In this document: piece after piece, positions 1 to 8,946 of the stretch
How positions within the stretch are numbered: position 1 is the stretch's first letter
Layout of the letters: each line of letters starts with the position of its first letter
Assembly (NCBI GenBank): GCA_013423325.1
Contig: BLJB01000056.1
Span: forward strand, 124,001 to 188,000
Direction: 5' to 3'
Length of the DNA stretch: 64,000 bases
DNA from: Usnea hakonensis
Taxonomy: Eukaryota; Ascomycota; Lecanoromycetes; Lecanorales; Parmeliaceae
Translations under genes and position numbers: made by a program
The notes under the pieces: model-generated
What the model saw: the letters and a program-made list of their open reading frames with translations, nothing else
Databases searched by the model: none
Told to the model about the DNA's origin: nothing

Positions 1-2158
1 CGTCGCCCAGTAGAAGGTGAAATTCAGAGCGCAAGCTGAATGAGGCCCGTTAGCCTTCTTTGCCAGTCTCGCTGACTCTTCCAACAGCTTCTTAGCTTCG
101 TCGTGTCTGAGCTGGAAAGACCGTACCATGGCAAGATTCATATATGCCTCGGCAAACTCCATGGGCTCGACGTTTTCATCAGTGTTGTGCTTCTTGATCT
201 GCAATGCATGAGCAAGATACTTCTCCGCTTGTGCGTACTCGGCAAATTCTAACAAGCCGCAACCGAAGTCATTCCAAGCGTTTGCGTAAAGTAGCTGCTC
301 ATCGTGGGTGCCACCAGGTGGAGGCTTGTCAATATACCGTTTCCGGATGTCCAGAGTCTTGAGCAGCAAGGCAAGGCCGTTGCTCCGCCCGCTGAAGCCT
401 TTCTCAAGTTCTATATCACCCTGGAGGCACAGTGCTTGAGCTTGGGCATTAGGGTCAGGCTGATCCATCTCGTTGAGGATAGATACAGCTAGCTGAGAGG
501 CTCTGGCACCATCGTCGAGAAAGTTTCGTTCCCAAAGGTAATTTGCTTCATCTGATAGGAGAGTTGCAAAGGCGAAGGTACCTCTCAGCCCGCCTCCTGC
601 CTGGTCAAAGATTGTTTGCAGGCTCATCAAGTGAGGCTGATATCTTCCGTAGGCGTGCCAATGATGGTTCACTGGCGTCATAATCTTGGACTGGCTTGGA
701 AAGACATTACGTATCAGCCTCACTGCTTCGTCAAAAACCTGTTGGCGTCTCGAGATATCATTCGCTAGGCTGCTACGCAAATTCAATTGAAGCGATCGAT
801 GTATACTGAGGTATCGCTCCATTGAAGGAAATTCTCCTCGATCTACGAGCTGTCTTCTGAGCAGACCGGTACGGATCTCGTCCAGACTAGGATTGAGGAG
901 GTCAGCCAAGGGATTCGATGCCCAATCTCATATAACCTCAACGTCTCCCATCTCTTTTGAGCCTGTCCAAAATAAGGCCGCTAGTAGTGCATGTTGACTG
1001 ACCTTTGGTGGCTCGGGTTCAAGTTCATTGACGCCCACTTGTCCAACATTTCATCAGGTATCGCATCTGCATTCAGCATCGAGAGCACCAAGAGTAGCTT
1101 TACTGCCGATTCGGGAAGCTCTCGGAGAGCGATTTGCCATACCTTATCAAGTGTTTGTTCATACAACGGTGTCGTCCATAATTTTGGCTTCCGCCAGATA
1201 TCGTATGCTTCCCTGGTCATTAGCTTCTCTTGGAGTTCTGTTGGAGATGTCTTCGAAGTAAACATAAACCCCGCCATATGAGCGATAGCTATGGGCAGCC
1301 CTCCGACCATTTCTGAGACACCTTTCGCCGAGGCGACGTCTTTCTCCGAGGGCTGATCACACTGTATAAGCCTGAGTAGGAGTCTCGAACCTTCCTCGAT
1401 ACTCAAAGGGACAGGTGCAATAAGGCTAATAGATTGTACAAAGGAGCTTGCAACTTGACTTGTCACGAGGATCGCACCGCATCCTCGACTTGGCCAAAAT
1501 TCTTTGAGAGACTCCCAGGATTCTGCATTGTCGAATATTAAGAGCCAAGGGTTTTCTTCTCTCGGTCAGCAGCGATCTCATGGCAGTCTTGTTGGGAGTC
1601 TCACCGGTTGTTTCGAGCCATTGTTTGACCAATTCACATTTTCGGCTGCTACCAGTCGACTCGGGAAGGGGTATTCCAAGTTCGGTCGCAATGGAGGCAA
1701 AGCTAAGCGAAAGCTTGGGCAATTGTTGAGCTCCAAGCCAGAAAATGCAATCATAGAGCTCGCGGTTTCGATATGCGTATTCAAGGGCGATCCGAGTTTT
1801 GCCCATACCTCCCATTGCTGTGATCGAACAGGATCTTACCTCAGGGGAAGATGCCGATCTGTCAGGCGACAGCTTGCTCCGGATAGCTTCAAGATCATTT
1901 TCACGACCTTCAAAGAACTCAGGCTTTGGCGGGACGCTAAAGATGCGCCGATTTTGAACAGAGTGGCTGGTATGAGTCTCTGGTGTGGTTGCTGCACATA
2001 TATGATGGGTAAGTAGAATTGGCCTGACAGAATGCAGTCAAAGTGTCAGACTCACTCGGCCATGAGATATTAATGTCACCATTTATCTGCCGTGCATTTT
2101 CCACAGCCCTGATATCACAGTATTTCCTTCTAGGTCCCGGTGCATGCCTGGAAAACAT
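1..2158 (-). CDS. NB-ARC/TPR NOD-like receptor (STAND), 3' end cut by window edge
   Basis: Predicted exons on the minus strand are 2158-2056, 1991-1605, 1558-1003 and 886 to the window edge. The introns (64, 46 and 116 nt) have GTGAGT, GTGAGA and GTCAGT donors, and phases 1, 1 and 2 all match. About 644 residues are visible. Residues 1-45 are a short leader with no effector domain but with a motif at D15-I29. A linker with FFEGREND leads into NB-ARC: Walker A GGMGKT (95-100), Walker B LLIFDN (170-174) and GLP (250-252). The rest is helical and TPR-like (for example AEAYMNLAMV near the left edge). The start is the first ATG after an in-frame TGA. Family knowledge: such STAND ATPases oligomerise on ligand sensing by the TPRs and pass the signal through the N-terminus. 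Without the introns the gene would look frameshifted, but every junction is clean, so it appears intact as far as visible. Confidence 0.85.
2072..2116 (-). other. Single HRAM-like amyloid-signalling motif in the NLR N-terminus
   Basis: Codons 15-29 of the NLR read DIRAVENARQINGDI. The pattern D-I-R-x4-A-R-x3-G-D fits the core of HET-s-related amyloid motifs and lines up without gaps with two segments of the neighbouring plus-strand gene (6485-6529 and 6584-6628). One copy on the receptor and two on the effector is the known arrangement. That it forms amyloid is inference. Confidence 0.6.
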
Positions 2159-2793
2159 GGCAGCAAGGCGCAGGTCGTAAAAGTAGATTATCCTTGAAAT
2201 TCCTCAGCAAGGAGAGAAGTGAACGAGGATACCGCGTCACTTAATACTGTGAGCGATTGGACTGAATGGAGGATTTTCCTCAGCCACGAAGGTGCTTCAC
2301 CATAGCCATGCGCAGCATGCTGACCACTAATGTCAGCAGTTTTCGCTCAGCCCAAAAAGCGAATACATAATTGGCAGCTAGTGGTATTTCATTCTGGGCG
2401 TAAGATAACAGATGTAAAATTACTCCCGTTTTATATATGCCAAGCTGTATCGTGAAATTGGCTGGGTTTTTAAGGCTAGTGGGGTCGATATTCCTATGCC
2501 TTAGCGGCCTGCAGCGAAAAGTAATCACGCTCGACTTTCAAGTCCCTCAATCATTGGGGGTACACCCATGCCTTGAAAGCGAATTCTGATAGCTAGGAGA
2601 CGAAAGGCGTCGGCATGCAACACAGGGCGGGGATGCAATTCAATCCAAGCTTACAAGGTCCTGTGACACATCACAAAGCAATCTAATCCGTGACTGCTCC
2701 AGAAATTTGGTCGACCCTCATGTGAGCGAGATCACGAAGGCTGCAGTTCCATGCTCACGATCAAATGGTAGGCTGCCTGACGGGAGGTTCGTG
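2159..2793. other. Intergenic, divergent promoter region between the NLR and hydrolase genes
   Basis: This 635-bp stretch lies between divergently transcribed genes. Only short chance open frames occur and I recognise no coding similarity. It presumably holds both promoters. Confidence 0.5.
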
Positions 2794-4563
2794 ATGGACG
2801 TTCCTTCTTCCACAGAAACTGGAATTCCTTGTCCGTCTTCCAGAGAGACCGAAAGCTCTATAAGGTGTTCCGAAGAAACCAGCAAAACAACAGGACCTTT
2901 CGACGAAACCTCAGTGGAAATTGAAAAATTCCAGGAAGACACGGTGACGACATCGCGCCAGATGGAGATACGAGCCGATATTCAGCGGTTAGAAAACATT
3001 AGGCCTCTCATTCAGGAGATATGCGAAGTATCTAGTTCGTCAGGCCTGTCGCTTGGCGTCCTACACGAAGGGCAAGTCCTCTATAGAGACAACTTTGGCC
3101 ACCGCGATGTTGAGTCTAGAGAACCACCTAACTCAGATACGTTCTATAACATCAATTCGATGACAAAAGCGGTGACGGCGGCCGCAACCGGTGTACTTGT
3201 TGAAGAGGGTTTGACACAATGGAACAAGCCAGTCCGGGAATTACTACCTGCATTTGGGGACGGACATGGAGAAATCGGGAAAATGATCACTATAATAGAT
3301 TTGTTATCCCATCGGTCAGGAATTGCATCTCCAGACACATTCTTCTTCCAAAACAACAACGAGCTGCTTCTTGAAAAGCACGATGCAATCAGAGCTTTTA
3401 ATTATGGGAAGCAAAGAGGCGGGTTTCGAGACTCTTACATTTATAACAATTTCGGATATGCTGTGGTTGCACTCTTGATTGAGGAGTTGTCAGGACAAGA
3501 ATTCGGCACTTTCCTGAGGCATAAAATATTAGACCAACTTCATTTAAAAAGGACTACTACGGACGATATATCTTCTGACGCGAACGTGGGCAAGTGCTAT
3601 TGCGTACTGGAAGACCACTCACTCTGCCGTGTTCCGGGTCCAAGGGTCGGCACTGGGTCACTCCTTGAAGGTGCTGCTGGAATCAAAAGCACTGTTAATG
3701 ATCTTCTACGTTTGTACTATGCGTTCTTTCGAGCAGTGAAAGATCAGCTGCAACAAGGTTCAACGTCAACAAAGGGCTCACCTTTCAAGCAGTGTCCAAC
3801 ACTTATCAGAGGCCATAGCTTCCTCGACGGCGCTTCTCTGAGAGAGAATGCCTACGGGCTTGGTTGGATCCGTAGCCAGCTCCCAGGAGTCGTAGGCATG
3901 CAAGGCATCAATGCGAGACTGCAAATGAGCTTACCAGTCATCGGGAAAGGGGCCCCTTCCCGTTTCTGCCTCTACCACGAAGGTCTTATGCCGGGTTCGT
4001 CATCAAATGTATATGCATTTCCAGAAACGATGACAGTAATCGTCGTGTTGCAAAGCGCGAACTCGTTAAATGATTGTCCTGATTGGGTCGCACAACTCCT
4101 GGTTGAAACAATTTTCGACTTTCCTGAGAAAGAAAATTGGCTTCAGCTCGCGAGAACAAGCGCTCAGAGTGCTCTTCTACTCGTACCTTCGATGAAGAAG
4201 AAGCTTGACCAAATTCGTGTGCCCAACACAAGGCCAAGCTTTCCCTTGCAGGATTATTGCGGTCGTTACCAAAGCCCCCTGAAGAGATTTTTCCTTGAGG
4301 TATACCCATGTGAAGACGGACTAGCGGTAGCGTTTCAAGGTCTTCCATCGCAATCAAATCGACTCCGACATTATCACTTCGATACCTTTGAGTGGCTAAT
4401 GACCCATGACGAGGCGGCGAGACGAGCGCGTTTGATGGTCAATTATCCAGCTGAATTTTACCTTCTCAGATTTGGTGTTTCATTACATGGTAATGTTGAC
4501 CGTCTCCATTGGATGACAGAAAACACTGGTCCAGAGCCGGAAACTTTTCTGAAAGACTTGTGA
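2794..4563 (+). CDS. Serine beta-lactamase-like hydrolase (class C/penicillin-binding fold)
   Basis: Single exon, 589 aa from the ATG at 2794; the open frame extends further up but without an ATG. The active-site SxxK is SMTK at residues 122-125, inside YNINSMTKAV, and the second motif YxN is YNN at 217-219 (SYIYNNFGYA). The LLSHRSGI segment is also typical. These are the hallmarks of the beta-lactamase/esterase family (PF00144). The last 110 residues resemble the C-terminal barrel-like extension seen in fungal members. The first 55 or so residues are Ser/Thr/Glu-rich with no signal peptide, so a cytosolic protein is likely; an alternative start is M57 (MEIRADIQ). Fungal relatives include esterases and lactonases, and the substrate cannot be told here. 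It sits between the NLR and its putative effector, but I see no amyloid motif in it. Confidence 0.85.
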   Translation: MDVPSSTETGIPCPSSRETESSIRCSEETSKTTGPFDETSVEIEKFQEDTVTTSRQMEIRADIQRLENIRPLIQEICEVSSSSGLSLGVLHEGQVLYRDNFGHRDVESREPPNSDTFYNINSMTKAVTAAATGVLVEEGLTQWNKPVRELLPAFGDGHGEIGKMITIIDLLSHRSGIASPDTFFFQNNNELLLEKHDAIRAFNYGKQRGGFRDSYIYNNFGYAVVALLIEELSGQEFGTFLRHKILDQLHLKRTTTDDISSDANVGKCYCVLEDHSLCRVPGPRVGTGSLLEGAAGIKSTVNDLLRLYYAFFRAVKDQLQQGSTSTKGSPFKQCPTLIRGHSFLDGASLRENAYGLGWIRSQLPGVVGMQGINARLQMSLPVIGKGAPSRFCLYHEGLMPGSSSNVYAFPETMTVIVVLQSANSLNDCPDWVAQLLVETIFDFPEKENWLQLARTSAQSALLLVPSMKKKLDQIRVPNTRPSFPLQDYCGRYQSPLKRFFLEVYPCEDGLAVAFQGLPSQSNRLRHYHFDTFEWLMTHDEAARRARLMVNYPAEFYLLRFGVSLHGNVDRLHWMTENTGPEPETFLKDL

Positions 4564-5336
4564 GAGACTTGGCGATGGAATGGAGACACTGATATCACTT
4601 TGGGTTCACATTAGGTACTTGTAATACTCTAGTTTTAATACCCCACGTACGAAGGGTACTAAAAGTCCTGCAACATAAGCTACCTTAAGTAAAGTCTTAT
4701 TCCGAAACAGCCCCGACGATCTAGGGACTCTGGGGAGTATAAAGTAGGGGGCGTTGACGTCCAGGCAACCTTCCAGGTGGGGCATTACCAGCGCGTGATG
4801 CAGGACTTTTGGTGCCATCCTCCTCGGAGAACACGGTTGTCTCCGCGATGTGCAAATAATATGTTGTAATGCAGGGCCAAGTCGCAAGCATCCTCGGAAG
4901 CAAGGCAGCGGATATGCGACGTGAATTTTCAGACGCCTGGTTTTGCGCTCAATTCTGCAATTCTGCCCACGCTGGACACAGGTCGATGTTATTGGGGAGC
5001 CTTGCCAAGCCCCCAGTCAGGCTTCGGCTATCCCTCGATCAAGCATCCTCAGCCTTACTGCTGACGGGACACAAAATGTGTCGCATGCCTCTCCATCAAT
5101 CCATTTCACGTCACAATAGAAGAAAGAAGGATGAAATTCTGCTTTCGACGCGGGCTTCTTGGGGCTGCCAGCGCATCAAAGCCGAGCAATGATGCATCGA
5201 ATCTAATCAATTGGATACCGAAGATCCCCGGCCTGTCTAATTAGCGCCCACAGTAGCCACAAAGCGGATGGCTGAAAGTCTATTGGGCTCTGCAAATATT
5301 AAATATAGCGTGATCCGGAAGGGACAAAATCGATCC
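4564..5336. other. Intergenic
   Basis: This 773-bp stretch separates the hydrolase from the effector-like gene. An open frame at 4869-5192 has an ATG but no recognisable features and is probably chance. A second in-frame ATG for the downstream gene lies at 5268. Confidence 0.4.
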
Positions 5337-6733
5337 ATGTCTGGCATCGAAGCTTTAGGCCTTTTGGCCAGTGTCTCCCAACTCGTTGTATACGGCTTAA
5401 AGATCGCGACATGCCTTTCTGAAATTTGTCAAAGAGCGCGGGACACCTCACTGAGAATAGCGCAACACTCGGGCCAAATTGGACAGCTCGTTATTATAGT
5501 GCAGTACATTGAGAATCAGGTTGGCAATCATCAATATCTACGCACGGCTCACCTTCGCGCTCAGATTGACGCGACCCTCGAGCAAGCAAAATCACTCTCC
5601 GCAACACTGGAGCAATTGAGAAACGACTACTCTCGCGGCACAATTCGGAAATACTGGAAGACAATCCAAGGAGGCAAGGAAAAGGAAATTTTAGCCAATT
5701 TTGATAGGCTGGAGAAAGAGAAAAGCTCACTGCTTTTGTGTATTTCGGTGGTTCACATGGATCTTTTGGGCAACATACAAGAGAGCCACAAGGGACTTCG
5801 GGACTCTGCCGAGGAGGAAAGGGTTGTAAGTCAGCCACATCGGCCATTGCGATATGCAAGTGGCGTTGGCGGTCTTTTGGGGGCGCAGCTCTACGTCCCC
5901 TCATGGCCTTCACTGACCATTTCCAAAGGAAGTAGACGAAACTTCAACGAGCCGTGATGCAGATAAAGAAGCGCGCACTACCCCAGAGGAGCGTCACAGA
6001 CAAGGTGCCGCTCGTACGAATGCATTTGATCGAGGAATGGAAGGTGAGTTCCAACCAAGAAAGACTTCGTCAGCGGCCTTTTTATTGACACTTTAACCCT
6101 AGTGCCGTTAGGTCAGGCGCGACGGGAGGCTCACCCGAATACTTCTCGCCAAAGCCAAGAATGTCCAACCAGAGAGACACACCACATTCCATTTCCAAAG
6201 GAAGTAGACGGAACTTCAACGGGCCGTCATGCAGATAAAGAAGCGCGCACTACCCCAGAGGAGCGTCACAGACAAGGTGCCGCTCGTACGAATGCATTTG
6301 ATCGAGAAATGGAAGGTGAGTTCCAACCAAGAAAGACTTCGTCAGCGCCTTTTTATTGACACTGTAAACCCCAGTGCCGTTAGGTCAGGCGCGACGGGAG
6401 GCTCACCCGAAAATTTCTCGACGACATAGGACTTCTCGCCAAAGCCAAGAACATCCAACCAAAGAAACAGACCACGTTTACGATAACGTGGTCGTGGCCA
6501 TGACTGCTCGGTGCATAAATGGAGACGCGTTGAGTGATCCCGCAAATCCCTCAGCAAGACATCTCCCAAAACATCTCTACAAGAACATCAGAGCGGAAGG
6601 ATTGAGCGATGTACTGAACGGAAACGTGGACAGCATTGAGGGTTTGAAAGCGTTCTTCAGTCCTCGGCACCTCGCTAGCGTACATGAAGTGACGCTGAGA
6701 GGAACTGTCTATGACGTAAAGCAAGCCAATTAG
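5337..6733 (+). CDS. Putative cell-death effector: HeLo/SesA-like helical domain, duplicated linker, two HRAM-like motifs
   Basis: Predicted exons are 5337-5825, 5929-6043, 6103-6315 and 6375-6733, giving 391 aa. Introns of 103, 59 and 59 nt start GTAAGT, GTGAGT and GTGAGT, and phases 0, 1 and 1 all fit. Residues 1-163 are predicted all-helical, opening with a small/hydrophobic helix (MSGIEALGLLASVSQ) as in fungal STAND-associated N-terminal domains (SesA, HeLo-like, NACHT_N); I cannot say which family. Residues 164-234 and 235 to about 306 are a charged, disordered-looking tandem repeat (shared EARTTPEERHRQGAARTNAF). Residues 310-324 and 343-357 are two amyloid-motif-like segments matching the NLR at 1-2158. 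A C-terminal tail follows. No NACHT or NB-ARC is present, so it looks like an effector rather than a receptor. An alternative upstream start is 5268. Membrane-permeabilising activity is inferred from the family only. Confidence 0.7.
5921..6192 (+). repeat. Tandem exon-intron duplication, copy 1 (272 bp)
   Basis: Copy 1 starts with TTCCAAAGGAAGTAGACG and contains the 3' splice site, exon 2, the whole 59-nt intron (6044-6102) and the first part of exon 3. It abuts copy 2 exactly at 6192/6193 and differs from it at only a few percent of positions. Confidence 0.9.
6193..6482 (+). repeat. Tandem exon-intron duplication, copy 2 (about 290 bp)
   Basis: This is the second copy of the 272-bp unit, including a 59-nt intron at 6316-6374. 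It carries an 18-bp in-frame insertion near 6420 that itself looks like a small internal duplication (TTCTCG repeated). The first 8 bp, which form the 3' splice site in copy 1, are coding here. Confidence 0.9.
6485..6529 (+). other. HRAM-like motif R1 in the effector
   Basis: Codons 310-324 read NVVVAMTARCINGDA. They share A-R-x-I-N-G-D, with the same spacing to an upstream N/D-I/V pair, with the NLR motif at 2072-2116. Confidence 0.6.
6584..6628 (+). other. HRAM-like motif R2 in the effector
   Basis: Codons 343-357 read NIRAEGLSDVLNGNV and align gap-free with R1 (N1, I/V2, N12, G13, D/N14). The offset of 33 residues from R1 is close to the spacing of pseudo-repeats in HET-s-type prion-forming domains. 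Confidence 0.55.
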
Positions 6734-7204
6734 GCCTTTGGCCACATAATGTCGGTAAAGATGGTTTTTTAAGTAGGTTCAAAGTTGACATTTTCCACGT
6801 CTTCCTCCAATGCACCATCATTTTCAGAGCTAGACCAACTTGCTGTACACTGGTCGTGACTGGAGATACTATGACAGATCTCCGTTGCGGCATGATCATG
6901 GACGACAGCTGTATTCTATAGCAATTCATAGTAGCACTTTGAAAGTGAGCGAGGTTTCCTGTGGTTCGCCATGTTGTCAGACTTGCGAGGTTGGATTGTT
7001 GCCCCTCCGTAACATCACCGTTCTCAGAAAGGCAACTATGCCGAGAGAATTTCTTGGAGCAAAATCAGGTCAAGGTGAAGGCAACGCTTCCGTCGTCCGC
7101 GGTGGCGATGTGCAGTATCAATTTTTCTCTATGGGGACATACGACTCTATCCACCCAAGTTCTTCGACTGTACTCACTCCAGTAGCTTCTCGATCGTCTG
7201 CGAA
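6734..7204. other. Intergenic, promoter of the PP2C gene
   Basis: I see no gene in these 471 bp. Short frames on both strands have no recognisable features. Confidence 0.5.
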
Positions 7205-8456
7205 ATGTGTGCTATAAAGACGTTGAACGTCTTCCCATCACTGCCAGTCTTACCATGTACGGCGTGCCGGACCGCGCCCTTTCTTGCGCAGGCGCAGCAA
7301 ATCTCCAGTCCGTACCATCGTTCTCCTATTAATCTTCCCTGCAAGCGCATGTCCTCTGTGGCTGCGCCTTTACAATCTCCGCCTACGTCGTCCTCGAGCC
7401 CCACCTTCTCCTATCGAATTGGAGCGTCCTTCTCCGCCAAAGGACGCCGCTTCGATCCGAGAAAGGACATTTTCACTTTCAATCCCAAGACACAGATCGC
7501 GTCTGAGCACGAAATCTTCACAGGGCGGCCAAACAGCGGCCAGGATGCATTCTTCGTAAGCAGGGCAGGCAACAGCAACAATGTGGCATTCGGCGTGGCC
7601 GATGGAGTGGGCGGCTGGGCTGATCAGGGAATTGACTCTGCTCATTTCTCCCACGGCCTGTGCCGGAGGATGGCCACTGTCGCCAGAGAATTACATTCAC
7701 CGGACATGAAAGATCTTCGGCCTCAATTTATTCTTGGTAACGCATACCAGGAGATCATCCAGGAGGGGAAGATCAATGGTGGAGGGAGCACAGTATGCTT
7801 AGCTACTGGGCACGAGGAAGGAAGTGTGAAAGTCGCTAAGTGAGTTTGCAGTGGCGGCAATTCTATGGTCGAGGCTTACACTTAGCAACAGCCTTGGCGA
7901 CTCAGGGTTCATACATTTCCGCCTGAATGCTGTCCATCACTTCTCGAACCCTCAGACACACGCGTTCAATACACCTTATCAACTCTCTGTCGTACCGCCA
8001 AAGATACTCGCTCTCTCGCGGCTTTTTGGTGGGAAGCAATTAAACGATTCCCCTGAGGACTCAAACGACTCAAGTCATGAAGTACGTCATGGTGATGTCT
8101 TGATCTTCGCCACCGACGGTATCTGGGACAACCTGAGCACACGGGACATGCTGAAGATTGTGAGCGGACAGATGACTGGGTTCCACGCTTGGGAGACTGG
8201 GGAAAAAGGGACCATTGTCTCCGAAAGAATACATGATCTAACGCAGGAGGGTGGAATTCCAAAGCAATACGAGAATACCTTGCAAACGCTGTTGGCGGTC
8301 AATGTTATTGGGGAAGCCAAAGCGGCCAGTATGAACTCCAAGCGGGATGGCCCTTTCGCCAAGGAGGTCCAAAAGTTTTACCCTCATGAGGATTTTCACG
8401 GCGGAAAAGTCGATGATTTATGTGTCATCGTCGCTATGGTGGTTCAGAACCACTAA
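7205..8456 (+). CDS. ptc7: Mitochondrial-type PP2C Ser/Thr phosphatase, Ptc7 family
   Basis: Exons 7205-7839 and 7892-8456 (52-nt intron, GTGAGT...CAACAG) encode 399 aa. Splicing restores the motif VANLGDSGF across the junction, which strongly supports it. PP2C motifs in order are FGVADGVGGWADQG (metal-binding Asp), GGGSTVCLA, ANLGDSG, FATDGIWDN and KVDDLCVIVA. The compact catalytic core and the DGVGGWADQGID form are typical of Ptc7, a matrix phosphatase involved in coenzyme Q synthesis and mitochondrial metabolism. The N-terminal 50 or so residues are rich in Arg, Ser, Ala and Pro and poor in acidic residues, fitting a mitochondrial presequence. An internal ATG (MSSVAAPLQ) could be an alternative start. 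Confidence 0.92.
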
Positions 8457-8946
8457 CATAAGCTTCGCATATGTACATACATCCGCAGCATTTGGGCGGC
8501 GCTCATCCTACGACGAGAGCGGCATTGAAGGCGGTTTGGGTTTGTAAATATCCTTGAGCGGAGAGCTGAAAAATGTTCAATAGTCAGGATGCTCGAGTCA
8601 AGCTCTGGTTAGATAAGATGAAGGGCATCCATATCGTGCATATTTGAGAAGCAGAGCACATAGCTCTTAAAAACTGTTGCAAAAATTACCAGGCTTCCGA
8701 GCTGGAGAAGGTAAATCAACCTATCTCATCTTTCATGTTTGAAGTGCCAAGATATTTGTAGTCTATAGCAACAGCCGAGTAAACACGCTCTTGGCGCCAA
8801 TCGAGCGCGCTTTTCCGCTTCTGAGGACATTAAATTCATTGACACTGCATCATTAAGGCGGCTTTACGACAGCCTTCAGGCCTCTACTAGATAGCAGTCA
8901 TGTGTGCTTCAACTTGCTCAGTCTTGGATGCATGACCTTGTGTACA
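8457..8946. other. Intergenic, promoter of the Mps1-like gene
   Basis: This 490-bp spacer lies between two plus-strand genes. I see no gene or structured RNA. Confidence 0.5.

Noticed and set aside
981..1815. Frameshifts that would make the NLR gene a pseudogene
   Set aside because: Both apparent frame changes coincide with good GT-AG introns (1559-1604 and 887-1002) in matching phase.
4869..5192. 107-codon plus-strand open frame
   Set aside because: No motif, no plausible splicing to neighbours and composition like surrounding intergenic DNA.
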